A DNA stretch of 11,383 bases from Methanosaeta sp. UBA80 (GCA_002505805.1 DAWB01000227.1:1-11383); one strand, 5' to 3'. Shown: positions 1 to 7,592, counted from the stretch's first letter. Numbers and translations are program-made. Notes: a model not told the origin generated them from the sequence alone.

Positions 1-97
1 AATCCTTACTCCGGGATGTCGGTTGTAGCATAAGAATTTAGACGTAGTTATCTATAACGATATTAATGCACTGAGGAGCTTATCACTCTAGATTTTT

Positions 98-1165
98 TCA
101 TTTAACTATATAGAAGTCTCCATAAAAAATAAACGTTATCAACAAGGCCAATAATATAGCCCATCCCGCAATAGCCAAGATGGTAACTCTCCTGGCCTTC
201 TTGGCATCCCACCAACTCCTGGGCTCGATTCCCTGAGCGATGAAGGTGGCTACTCCCGCCAGATTCACTGAGAATATATTTGCCAGAAATAGGAGCAGAG
301 CACCCATGGCCAGGGTGTAGTAGCCCGCCCCTAAGAGCAATCCGAAAACAACTAAAGGAGGCATTAGGGCAACTGCCACTGCCACACCAATCAGCACTGA
401 TGGCGCTGATGAGGTAAAAGAGAGAGCTCCTGCTGCACCGGAAGCCAATGCCAAAACAATGTCCATCAGCCCGACACTGGTTCGGGATGATATCTCCCGC
501 AAGGATGGATCCACAGGCAAGAAGATGCCCATAATCAGGGATAAAAAGACGGCAATGGAGATTCCAATGACTATGGTCTTGAGCGAACTCTTGGCCATGG
601 CCAGGTCTCCCAGGGTTGTGGCCAGAGAGAGGGAGACATTTGGGGTCAGCATGGGAGCTATAACCATGGCCCCGATAATGACTGCGACATTGTTGTTGAG
701 AACACCAATTGCTGCCACAATTGAAGAGAGGATTATCATTGAGACATAGATATAGGTGGTCTTGGCCCCTTCCACCAGATCATTGTGCAGCTCTTCCCGG
801 CTCACGCTCTCCTTGGGTCCGTTCTTTTTTCCCATGGATGGCTCTGAATAGGGCTTTTTCTCTTCAAAGATGGCTGGAAAAGTGGCCTCCAGGGCAAAGA
901 TATTAAGTCTGAAACCCTCTTCATCCTGGAATGTCTCCTCTATCAGGTCGATGATGCCCTGGCTCTCTTCAGCCGTTACAAGCATTCTTACCAGGATCTT
1001 GTCTGTGGAAAAACGGGTCTTCCACTGGCCATGTACCGGGATCCTCCAAAAGCCCATGGAAGGCTGGATGATGATATCAATTACCTCTTTTCCGCTTCCT
1101 ATCAGCTCTTCCAGTGCTTGCTGCTTATTTTTGGGCAGGCTGATCTCTATCAAACGGGAGGCCAT
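98..1165 (-). CDS. DUF389 (TIGR00341-type) integral membrane protein
   Basis: 355-residue membrane protein, function unknown. Residues 1-130 form a soluble, mixed-charge N-terminal region (the family's small alpha/beta domain followed by a charged linker, about 101-130). From residue ~137 the chain is strongly hydrophobic, with about six membrane segments: roughly 137-156, 160-185, 196-216, 233-250, 256-280, 284-310, and a last one near 328-348. Diagnostic stretches are NNNVAVIIGAMVIAPMLTP (158-175), the VAVALMPPLVVFG stretch (about 263-275) and FLANIFSVNLAG (293-304), all typical of DUF389 proteins in archaea and bacteria. The ATG at 1165 follows a purine-rich GAGAGAAGAG; the stop is TGA. 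Only 53 nt separate it from the beta-helix gene upstream on the same strand and no clear TATA box lies between, so cotranscription is likely (inference). A transport role is often supposed for the family but nothing here proves it. Confidence 0.9.
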   Translation of the reverse strand: MASRLIEISLPKNKQQALEELIGSGKEVIDIIIQPSMGFWRIPVHGQWKTRFSTDKILVRMLVTAEESQGIIDLIEETFQDEEGFRLNIFALEATFPAIFEEKKPYSEPSMGKKNGPKESVSREELHNDLVEGAKTTYIYVSMIILSSIVAAIGVLNNNVAVIIGAMVIAPMLTPNVSLSLATTLGDLAMAKSSLKTIVIGISIAVFLSLIMGIFLPVDPSLREISSRTSVGLMDIVLALASGAAGALSFTSSAPSVLIGVAVAVALMPPLVVFGLLLGAGYYTLAMGALLLFLANIFSVNLAGVATFIAQGIEPRSWWDAKKARRVTILAIAGWAILLALLITFIFYGDFYIVK

Positions 1166-1218
1166 AGTCTCTTCTCTCTTTCAAGGCTAATTTGCTAAAG
1201 AAATCCTTGAGCATATTT

Positions 1219-2460
1219 TCATTTCAGGATTTTATAGTTCTCTTTCATGGAGATCAATGGTCGGTCGTCTCTTATAAATTCATCAACATAGGCTGAGGTG
1301 CCAATTCCCGAGTCGAAGGCATCACCCCCCTGGTAGTCATGCCAGAAACTGCCCAGGGAGCTCCAGGATATTATTCCTCGGTATAGATAGTTGAATTCTT
1401 TATCCGAGCTCCATTGATTTGATGAATTGTACGAATATGCATTTATAGTGTTAAGATTAAAATTGTTTAAATAAATTATATTTTTATCCGATCCATCCAG
1501 ATATATTCCGAATTCATTTTGACTGATATTATTCTCTAAAATAGTATTATTATTTGACTGATCCATGCTGATCCCATCGAGGTTTCCATTAGCTGTATTC
1601 ATGGAAAATGTATTATTGGACGACCGATCCAGGATAAATCCGAATATGGGATTATAGCTTGCATTATTTCCTGTTATCTGGTTAAATTTCGAATTTCGGA
1701 CCCAAATACCGGCGTTTACATTTGCAAAAGCAGTATTTCCCTCAATCAGGCCATTTTCTGTGTTATTGAACAATAAGCCCACCCAGGAATTCCCATAAGC
1801 CGTATTGTTTTTGATGGTGTTGCCCTTGGAATTGCCAGAAAAAATCCCGGCAAAGGAGTTACTGGCTGCATAATTATCCATGAGTGTATTATTTCTGGAG
1901 GATTGAAGCGCAATCCCCACATCATTGCCCCAGGCTTGATTTAATTTAATTTCATTATAAGATGAATTCTTTAAAAATAACCCATATGAATTATTATTTA
2001 AAATATTACCACGAACAATGTTCTTGCTTGACAGCACCTTGATTCCGGCATCCTCTGAGGCGCTGCCAGAATTGATGACTGAGAAGCCCTCCAGCCAGAT
2101 GCCATCCGCAATCAGAGTTATGGCATCCCTTCTTCCATTCGCATTTACTATCGGCAGTCCGTTCCCGGTGTCGACTCCTCTGAGGATCAATCTCTTTGTA
2201 ACATTTATTCTTTCGGAATATATCCCGCTCTTGACTATGATCCTGTCCCCGTCCATGGCCTTATTGATGGCGCTTTGAATTGAATAATCATCAGATTTCT
2301 CTGAGACTATGTATGTTGCAGAATTTGCTGTAGAGGCAATAATCAGAACTCCCAGGATCAGGAAGCAAGCTGGAAATGATCCTCTAGATCTCGATTTACT
2401 GATCAATTCCTTTGAGCCCTTGAGAATTATTTTATTTACAATCGCCATAAGCAACAGCAT
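1219..2460 (-). CDS. Secreted NosD-like parallel beta-helix repeat protein
   Basis: 413 residues, exported, probably cell-surface. A basic N-terminal stretch (to ~27) precedes a hydrophobic signal segment (about 28-47) ending in an ANSA-type cleavage site. Residues ~60-350 are imperfect repeats of ~22-24 residues of the type N-x-I-x2-N-x4-N-x2-GI-x-L-x2-S, the pattern of CASH/NosD right-handed beta-helices, extremely rich in Asn with many NxS/NxT sequons. The C terminus (FWHDYQGGDAFDSGIG, then a DDRPL motif) matches the usual end of archaeal NosD-like surface proteins. No C-terminal membrane anchor is visible. Family members bind or modify polysaccharides or serve as surface-layer components; copper delivery, as for NosD itself, is not supported because no nos genes are nearby. 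Start: ATG 2460 would give a nearly leaderless transcript from the TATA-like box at 2481-2490. An ATG at 2448, 12 nt after GGAAGAG, is the alternative. The middle of the gene is notably AT-rich. Confidence 0.85.
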   Translation of the reverse strand: MLLLMAIVNKIILKGSKELISKSRSRGSFPACFLILGVLIIASTANSATYIVSEKSDDYSIQSAINKAMDGDRIIVKSGIYSERINVTKRLILRGVDTGNGLPIVNANGRRDAITLIADGIWLEGFSVINSGSASEDAGIKVLSSKNIVRGNILNNNSYGLFLKNSSYNEIKLNQAWGNDVGIALQSSRNNTLMDNYAASNSFAGIFSGNSKGNTIKNNTAYGNSWVGLLFNNTENGLIEGNTAFANVNAGIWVRNSKFNQITGNNASYNPIFGFILDRSSNNTFSMNTANGNLDGISMDQSNNNTILENNISQNEFGIYLDGSDKNIIYLNNFNLNTINAYSYNSSNQWSSDKEFNYLYRGIISWSSLGSFWHDYQGGDAFDSGIGTSAYVDEFIRDDRPLISMKENYKILK

Positions 2461-2480
2461 CTCTTCCAGATGATCATAAA

Positions 2481-2490
2481 ACTTATAAGT
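2481..2490. promoter_or_regulatory. Palindromic TATA-like box between divergent genes
   Basis: The sequence ACTTATAAGT is a perfect 10-bp palindrome centred between the leftward beta-helix gene and the rightward channel gene. Its centre lies about 25 nt from the leftward ATG at 2460 and about 28 nt from the rightward ATG at 2513, the distance from an archaeal TATA box to the transcription start. An A-rich BRE-like stretch (ATAAA) precedes it in the rightward direction. One symmetric box could direct transcription both ways with leaderless or almost leaderless mRNAs. That use is inferred. Confidence 0.5.
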
Positions 2491-2512
2491 ATTGCGGCTG
2501 ATGGTTTTTTAT

Positions 2513-3460
2513 ATGGTCGATGTAGCCTCGAAGAATCCCTCCATCCCTGCAGAATTGATTGGTGAGAGTTCCAAAACCGAGCCTGCGTCAGTAGTGGAAT
2601 ATTTCTCTGTAGAATATCTTGAGAGGGCTCTGGGCTCAAATTTATGGGAGATTCTGACAACCGGCATTTCTATATTGATAATCTTGATTGCGACCATCAT
2701 CATTGCCAGAATGGCCGATAGATTGCTAAAAAAGCATATTCCTCACATCTTTGAGGCCAGCAAGATGGATAAGGAGTTCGATCAGACCTCCCATGCCCTT
2801 ACCCGCAGGCTCATTGTAGCCGCCATATACATAATTGGAATTTTAATGATCGTATTGCAGATTCCGGCCCTCAACCGGGTAGCCGTTGCCATGCTGGCCG
2901 GTGCAGGTGTGGCAGGCATTGCCATTGGTTTTGCGGCTCAGGATTCTCTATCTAACATTATTTCAGGCATATTATTAGCCGTTTTCAAACCGATTCGTAT
3001 CGGCGATTATGTTGATTTCAAGGGAGAATATGGGCATATTGAGGATTTAACTTTAAGACACACCATAATATGCACCTGGGATCTGAGGAGAATAATTGTG
3101 CCAAATAGCCAGATCAGCGGCGATTATATTGTCAACTGGAGCATCGGAAGTCCAGAGGCCATCTGGCCGGTCGATTTCGGAATAGCATATACATCTGATA
3201 TCGACAAAGCCAGAAACATAATAATTGAAGAGACAAAGCGGCATCCACAGGTTATGAAGGATGAGGAGATCAATGTAAGACTCACGGAGCTGGGGGACTT
3301 TGCCGTAAATCTCAGGCTGACATTCCATGTTGCAAGCCGGGGAGATGCCTTTGATACCGGATGCGATATAAGGGAAGCAGTCAAGAAGAGATTCGATGAA
3401 GAGGGAATAGAGATACCCTATCCTTACCAGAATATAGTACTTCAGAGGGATGCTGCATAG
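2513..3460 (+). CDS. MscS-family mechanosensitive ion channel (first of two)
   Basis: Small-conductance mechanosensitive channel: a membrane safety valve that opens under tension and lets solutes out on hypo-osmotic shock. Numbering from ATG 2513 (315 aa): a soluble acidic N terminus (to ~44), TM1 about 46-66, TM2 about 100-117, then the pore helix TM3 with the Ala/Gly pattern of MscS (AMLAGAGVAGIAIGFAAQDS, ~126-145), followed by the beta domain (the PIRIGDYVDF stretch; IVPNSQI) and the alpha/beta cytoplasmic cage ending in EGIEIPYPYQ, a typical MscS C-terminal motif. The length is ordinary for MscS. The start is uncertain: TTG 2492 and ATG 2501 are in frame, none has a good Shine-Dalgarno site, and ATG 2513 suits a leaderless transcript from the 2481-2490 box. 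It is followed after ~116 nt by a second, quite different MscS gene. Confidence 0.93.
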   Translation: MVDVASKNPSIPAELIGESSKTEPASVVEYFSVEYLERALGSNLWEILTTGISILIILIATIIIARMADRLLKKHIPHIFEASKMDKEFDQTSHALTRRLIVAAIYIIGILMIVLQIPALNRVAVAMLAGAGVAGIAIGFAAQDSLSNIISGILLAVFKPIRIGDYVDFKGEYGHIEDLTLRHTIICTWDLRRIIVPNSQISGDYIVNWSIGSPEAIWPVDFGIAYTSDIDKARNIIIEETKRHPQVMKDEEINVRLTELGDFAVNLRLTFHVASRGDAFDTGCDIREAVKKRFDEEGIEIPYPYQNIVLQRDAA

Positions 3461-3493
3461 CATCCTTCTGACTAAATCCCGGAGATAAACTAA

Positions 3494-3523
3494 ATGCCTT
3501 ATCAAAAATGGACATATCAATGA
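3494..3523 (+). other. Mini-ORF (9 codons) with ribosome-binding site, upstream of second channel
   Basis: A GGAG at 3481-3484 lies 9 nt before an ATG that opens a nine-codon frame (MPYQKWTYQ) ending at TGA 3521-3523. Its end coincides with the right arm of an inverted repeat, CTTATCA (3498-3504) and TGATAAG (3521-3527). It may be a leader peptide of the following mscS gene or chance; at this size sequence alone cannot decide. Confidence 0.2.
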
Positions 3524-3553
3524 TAAGATAAATTAATAAGGAGGATAAGGCTA

Positions 3554-3574
3554 ATGAATATGGCGATGGATTGA
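3554..3574 (+). other. Mini-ORF (6 codons) with strong Shine-Dalgarno, ends 2 nt before mscS start
   Basis: The best ribosome-binding site in the gap, AAGGAGG at 3538-3544, is spaced 9 nt from ATG 3554, not from the channel's own ATG 3577. The frame reads MNMAMD and stops at TGA 3572-3574, two bases before the channel ATG. The arrangement would allow translational coupling (reinitiation), with the ribosome reaching the channel start only after reading the short frame. No conservation data are available. Confidence 0.3.
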
Positions 3575-3576
3575 TC

Positions 3577-4533
3577 ATGGCTCGAAGTTGGTTTATTCCT
3601 CTGTTTTTGGCTGTCTCTATAGTATCATTATGGCTTTTTACCTTCTTATTTCAAAGCACTTACCTGACACGCGGAATCATTACATTAATTTTAGTATTAA
3701 TAATTTATATAATTTTTAGGTTGCTCTTGGAAGATAAATTTATCCGCAAAGTCTCTTCATCTGATAAGAGATATTATCTCTCCAAGACCTCTTATTTCCT
3801 TTATTTATTATTTAATTTTGTAGCCGTATGGATTATATGGGTTGAGGATATCAGGACGCTTTTGCTGGGCTTCGGCTTGGTAGCCGCAGCATTCACCATC
3901 TCCATTCAGGATGTGGCAAAGAATTTTGTTGGCGGCCTGGCAATCTTCTTCAATAATATCTATCGAGTCGGGGACAGGATAGAGATCGGCTCAAAGAAAG
4001 GAGATGTTATTGATATCAATCTGCTCTACACCTCGGTTATGGAGATGAGAGAGTGGCTATCATCCGATCAGCATACAGGCAGGATATCCTTTCTGCCCAA
4101 CTCTCTGGTGCTGAGTAATGCCGTGAATAATTATACCAAGGATTTCAATTTTGTATGGGATGAGATAGCTCTCCCTATAACTTACCAGAGCAACTGGAGG
4201 AAAGCTCAAACTCTGATTTTGCAGGTCGTGGCCCAAGAGACCCATATGATGAAAGATATTGCAGAGGAAGAAGTATCTCAAATGGAAAAGAAATACTACA
4301 TAACCAAGGGCTCCACAGACCCGGAGGTTTTCGTCAGACTCACAGACAACTGGATCGAGCTGACAGCCAGATACGTAACTCCAGCAAGGCAGAGAAGAAT
4401 GACTAGAAACAGAATAAGCCGAAGGATTCTTGAGGAAATCGAAAAATCAGAAGAGATCAAGATAGCGTCTCAAACCATCGATATAGTGGGGCTTCCACCG
4501 ATCAGATTGGAAAAAGATAATGATAAAAATTAA
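3577..4533 (+). CDS. MscS-family mechanosensitive ion channel (second of two)
   Basis: 318 residues from ATG 3577. Two hydrophobic helices near the N terminus (about 5-24, 33-51), a third at about 71-89, then the pore-lining segment (LLLGFGLVAAAFTISIQDVAKN, about 95-116) with the GLVAAA...QD..KN signature of MscS-like channels. It is followed by NIYRVGDRIEIG (beta domain entry, 127-138) and FLPNSLVLSN (172-181), the equivalent of the conserved PN motif. The C-terminal cage ends in an Arg/Lys-rich helix (268-292). It is much diverged from the neighbouring channel (different TM3 and cage), so it is not a recent duplicate and may differ in conductance or gating. A TTG at 3571 is in frame but less likely. 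The start has little Shine-Dalgarno of its own; the strong AAGGAGG upstream serves a six-codon frame that ends 2 nt before it. Confidence 0.92.
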   Translation: MARSWFIPLFLAVSIVSLWLFTFLFQSTYLTRGIITLILVLIIYIIFRLLLEDKFIRKVSSSDKRYYLSKTSYFLYLLFNFVAVWIIWVEDIRTLLLGFGLVAAAFTISIQDVAKNFVGGLAIFFNNIYRVGDRIEIGSKKGDVIDINLLYTSVMEMREWLSSDQHTGRISFLPNSLVLSNAVNNYTKDFNFVWDEIALPITYQSNWRKAQTLILQVVAQETHMMKDIAEEEVSQMEKKYYITKGSTDPEVFVRLTDNWIELTARYVTPARQRRMTRNRISRRILEEIEKSEEIKIASQTIDIVGLPPIRLEKDNDKN

Positions 4534-4681
4534 TACTTAAAATTTAAATAATAAAAATGTTAATGACATTTCAATTTTGCAAGCCATTAAGATGAATAGC
4601 CTCTATCTAAAATAGTTCATTATTAACGCTGTTTTTTAAGGGGAAAATTAGAAGTAAAATGCCCATAAACAAGATGGTGAT
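4534..4681 (+). promoter_or_regulatory. AT-rich intergenic region, probable promoter of the aminomutase gene
   Basis: 148 nt between the second channel and the aminomutase. The first part (4538-4560) is almost pure A/T, including AATTTAAATAATAAAAATG. A T-rich TATA-like stretch, GTTTTTTAAG (4631-4640), would give a transcript start near 4660 and a short leader carrying GGTGAT (4676-4681) directly before ATG 4682. GGTGAT matches the end of the archaeal anti-Shine-Dalgarno complement GGAGGTGATC. No T-run terminator is evident, so read-through from the channel genes is possible. Confidence 0.35.
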
Positions 4682-6478
4682 ATGACTGAAAGATGGAATG
4701 ATTGCTGGGATGCAGCACCGGAAATTTATATGCTGCTCAAGGAGAGCAAGACTCTGGAAAGCTCCCGCAATAAGGTGGCAAGATATATCGAAGCCAGAGA
4801 ATGGACCTATTCTTGTGATCTGGGCGAGATTGAGAACTGGGATTATGTTCTCTTTAAAGAGGTAATTCGCACATTAAAGAATTTGATCTCTCCCAGGAAT
4901 GAGCGAATTGCCGGCACATCCGCCCTGGAACATATTTGGCAGGCGGCAATAAATGGAGATTCTGATGTCAGCGACGACTTCATTGCCGAGTTTATCCATT
5001 TCTTTAAGGCTCTGAAGATGAAGGCGGATGTCTATCCCTCCAGGCTGATGGAGGGGATAGAGATACCAAATTTCGATCAATATGAGGGGAGGGCAGCCGG
5101 CAGGATGCGCTCCGACTATCTGGATCGCATGGCAGAGCGCATGGACCGGTACTTAAAAAGACACAACTCCGGGCTTGATCCCTGGATAGCCGCCAAGAGA
5201 GACGAAAACAGAAGGAGAATACTGGATTACTTGGGCTCGAGCAAGGATGATTGGGAGGACTGGCACTGGCAATTCAGAAACGTCTTCAAAGATCTGCGGG
5301 GACTGGAGAGCATTGAAAGCTTGATCCAATTGGAGACGCGCCATAAAGAAGCCATAAAGCTGGCCCTGGAAAACCATGTGCCATTCGGAGTGACTCCCTA
5401 TTATCTGCATCTGATGGATATTGAGCCCTCCGATCAGGACTATGCCGTTCGCAGGCAGGTCTTCCCCCCTCTGAGCTATGTGCAGAATATGATTGCCCAC
5501 AGGAAGGACAAGAAGTGGGCTTTCGATTTTATGAAGGAGGCAGATACCTCTCCAGTAGACCTGATCACCCGGCGCTATCCCAGGGTGGCCATAATCAAGC
5601 CCTATGAATCCTGCCCCCAGATCTGCGTCTACTGCCAGCGCAATTGGGAGATCTCCTCACCCCTCATGGCCTCGGCACTGGCTTCCAGGGAGAAGATCGA
5701 TGCTGCTTTGCAGTGGTTCTCGGAGCACGAGGGGATGATGGATGTTCTGCTCACAGGCGGCGATCCGCTGGTGATGGATGATTCCATGATAGAAGGAATC
5801 CTGAGCCGACTGTCCGAGATCCCCCATATCAAGAGCATCAGAGTCGCTACCAGGACCCCGGCTACAGTGCCTCAGAGGATCACCCCAGAGCTGTGCGAGG
5901 CCATGGCTCAGTATCAGGAACTGGGAAGGAGGAACCTGTGCCTGGTCACTCACTTTATGCATCCTTATGAGGTGACGCCGGAGACAGTTGCAGCCATAAA
6001 GAGGATAAAAGCCACCGGCATTGAGGTCTACAATCAGCAGGTCTTCACCTTTGCCAATAGCAGAAAGTTCGAGACATCAGCTCTTCGAGTCGTCCTCAAG
6101 CAGATTGGAGTCGACCCATATTATACCTTTAACATGAAAGGCAAGACGGAGATGGAAGAATACTCTGTCCCCATAGCCAGAATACTGCAGGAGAGAAAGG
6201 AGGAGGCCCGGCTGCTTCCAGGGATATTTCGAACCGATGAGCCGGTCTTCAATGTTCCGGGACTGGGAAAGGACCATCTGCGGGCCTGGCAAAACCACGA
6301 GCTGATAGCCATTACCCCGGAGGGCAGGCGAATGTACTCATTCCTTCCCTGGGAGAAGAATATCGCCCAGGTAAAGCCTTATATTTACACCGACGTCTCT
6401 ATCTACAGGTATCTGAAACGGCTGAAGGATAGGGGAGAGGATCCGGAGGACTACAGAAGCATATGGTATTATTATTAA
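4682..6478 (+). CDS. Radical SAM aminomutase, KamA family, probably glutamate 2,3-aminomutase
   Basis: 598 residues. Radical SAM, PLP-dependent aminomutase that moves an amino group from C2 to C3. Cluster motif CPQICVYC (C311, C315, C318); R320 two residues on corresponds to the substrate-carboxylate arginine of lysine 2,3-aminomutase (LAM); LLTGGDPL (356-363) is the GGD/E SAM motif; PGLGK (526-530) supplies the probable PLP-lysine K530. The two aspartates that hold the lysine side chain in Clostridium LAM (D293, D330, recalled) align here with K486 (in PYYTFNMK) and N524 (in FNVPGLGK), the substitutions reported for glutamate 2,3-aminomutase. The product would be beta-glutamate, a methanogen osmolyte. 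Odd points: about 300 residues lie before the cluster motif against about 125 in LAM, and the PLP loop is one residue shorter. No acetyltransferase gene for N-acetyl-beta-lysine (ablB) is adjacent, which also argues against a lysine role. It follows two MscS genes. Catalytic family is sure; glutamate specificity is inference. Confidence 0.87.
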   Translation: MTERWNDCWDAAPEIYMLLKESKTLESSRNKVARYIEAREWTYSCDLGEIENWDYVLFKEVIRTLKNLISPRNERIAGTSALEHIWQAAINGDSDVSDDFIAEFIHFFKALKMKADVYPSRLMEGIEIPNFDQYEGRAAGRMRSDYLDRMAERMDRYLKRHNSGLDPWIAAKRDENRRRILDYLGSSKDDWEDWHWQFRNVFKDLRGLESIESLIQLETRHKEAIKLALENHVPFGVTPYYLHLMDIEPSDQDYAVRRQVFPPLSYVQNMIAHRKDKKWAFDFMKEADTSPVDLITRRYPRVAIIKPYESCPQICVYCQRNWEISSPLMASALASREKIDAALQWFSEHEGMMDVLLTGGDPLVMDDSMIEGILSRLSEIPHIKSIRVATRTPATVPQRITPELCEAMAQYQELGRRNLCLVTHFMHPYEVTPETVAAIKRIKATGIEVYNQQVFTFANSRKFETSALRVVLKQIGVDPYYTFNMKGKTEMEEYSVPIARILQERKEEARLLPGIFRTDEPVFNVPGLGKDHLRAWQNHELIAITPEGRRMYSFLPWEKNIAQVKPYIYTDVSIYRYLKRLKDRGEDPEDYRSIWYYY

Positions 6479-6486
6479 GCAAGGTC

Positions 6487-6539
6487 TCCTCAGCATTACC
6501 ATACCGACCCGCCTCCCATGGCTCAGGATATGCTGAGGA
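6487..6539. repeat. 10-bp perfect inverted repeat in convergent intergenic region
   Basis: TCCTCAGCAT (6487-6496) is perfectly complementary to ATGCTGAGGA (6530-6539), with a 33-nt spacer, starting 9 nt after the aminomutase stop. A second, smaller hairpin ATGAGT/ACTCAT (6621-6626 and 6635-6640) sits 9 nt beyond the stop of the convergent ATPase gene. Each could serve as a 3'-end structure for the gene it follows. Neither has a T-run, so termination is only a guess. Confidence 0.4.
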
Positions 6540-6648
6540 CTCCAGATCCAGCCGACAATAACAGCTTCAGCTCATCAGCATCCAACTAGCCTTTACATGC
6601 CTTCCAATGTATCCTGAGCAATGAGTCCGGGTGAACTCATCGGGCAGA

Positions 6649-7542
6649 TCATGGTGCAGAGCAATAGAGGTCTCTGGCCACCTGGACCAGGCCTTCGCCC
6701 TTGACCTCTCCCCCATAGTCCGGCAGGATGACAATATTTTTGTTAGAATAATTTTGATATAGATCGTCTATATACGAACTCTGCGAGACCTTTTTCTCCT
6801 GGCAGAAGCGGCAGTCGCAATCGGGGATGACATGATTGATGATAATGGAAGCGACAGATACGCCATGCGACTGCACTGTCTCTATAAGCCGTCGGCTCTC
6901 TTCCACGGCAGCCTTCTCCGGGATGGTGACCACGGTGATGGCCGCGATATTGGGATCGAGCAGAGCTTCTCTCATAGTCTCCGCCTTCTGGCGCATAGTC
7001 CTTACCTCCTGAAGGATGCGATCGCCGAAGCCGGGCTCAAGAAGGTCGAGCACACCCATCCAGCGGCTCCTCATTCCCAAAACCCTGGTGATGAACCCTG
7101 TAGTGATGGAGGGAAGCTGCAATAGCGGCAGGACCATGGCGGTGGGCGCTGAATCTATGACCACATAGTCATATCCCTTCTCCACATAGATGTCGTTTAA
7201 TTTGTCCATGAATATCAGCTCTGAGACCCCGGGCAAGCTCCCGAAATCATCCGGCCTCACCTCTACCTCAAACAGGCCGAAGAGAGCGGAGAGAATGCTC
7301 TTATACCGACGATAAAAACCACTTGCTTCCTGGCCCAGATCAGGCTCATAAGCATAGAGATGCTCTCTGATCTTCTTTGGGCGGCTTCCCAGATCGATAT
7401 CGAATATGTCCGACAGCGAATGCGCCGGGTCCATGGAGAAGACCAACGTCTCCTTTCCCTGATCCGCCATCCAGATGCCGGATGCGGCAGAGCAGACGCT
7501 CTTTCCCACGCCTCCTTTGCCTGCCATATAAATCAATTTCAT
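6649..7542 (-). CDS. Get3/ArsA-family ATPase (TRC40-like)
   Basis: 297 residues from ATG 7542 (a TTG at 7593 would add 17 residues without family support). Deviant Walker A GKGGVGKS (residues 8-15) with the signature lysine; switch I DPAHSLSD (38-45); switch II region DSAPTAMVL (130-138); A-loop-like PDYGGEVKG (274-282). The INH-x-IPDCDCRFCQ stretch holds C242, C244 and C247, the cysteine cluster that in Get3 binds zinc at the dimer interface. Get3 proteins are cytosolic ATPases that shield tail-anchored membrane proteins and deliver them to the membrane; ArsA drives arsenite efflux. The single ATPase domain, the CxxC-type motif and the absence of ars genes favour the Get3-like role, but the client is unknown. 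The gene is transcribed away from the secreted-protein pair and converges on the aminomutase. The start is preceded by an AGGAT about 10 nt upstream. Confidence 0.88.
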   Translation of the reverse strand: MKLIYMAGKGGVGKSVCSAASGIWMADQGKETLVFSMDPAHSLSDIFDIDLGSRPKKIREHLYAYEPDLGQEASGFYRRYKSILSALFGLFEVEVRPDDFGSLPGVSELIFMDKLNDIYVEKGYDYVVIDSAPTAMVLPLLQLPSITTGFITRVLGMRSRWMGVLDLLEPGFGDRILQEVRTMRQKAETMREALLDPNIAAITVVTIPEKAAVEESRRLIETVQSHGVSVASIIINHVIPDCDCRFCQEKKVSQSSYIDDLYQNYSNKNIVILPDYGGEVKGEGLVQVARDLYCSAP

Positions 7543-7592
7543 AAGCGTAGAATCCTGCTGAATGGGTTTAATGGTTTTCGCCGCTTTAAACA

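Noticed and set aside
1219..2460. Beta-helix protein as part of nitrous oxide reductase maturation (NosD)
   Set aside because: No nosZ, nosF or nosY is near. Repeat type and C terminus fit the broad archaeal surface-protein group instead.
6649..7542. Arsenite efflux ATPase ArsA
   Set aside because: A single ATPase domain with the Get3-type Cys motif and no arsenic genes in the window.
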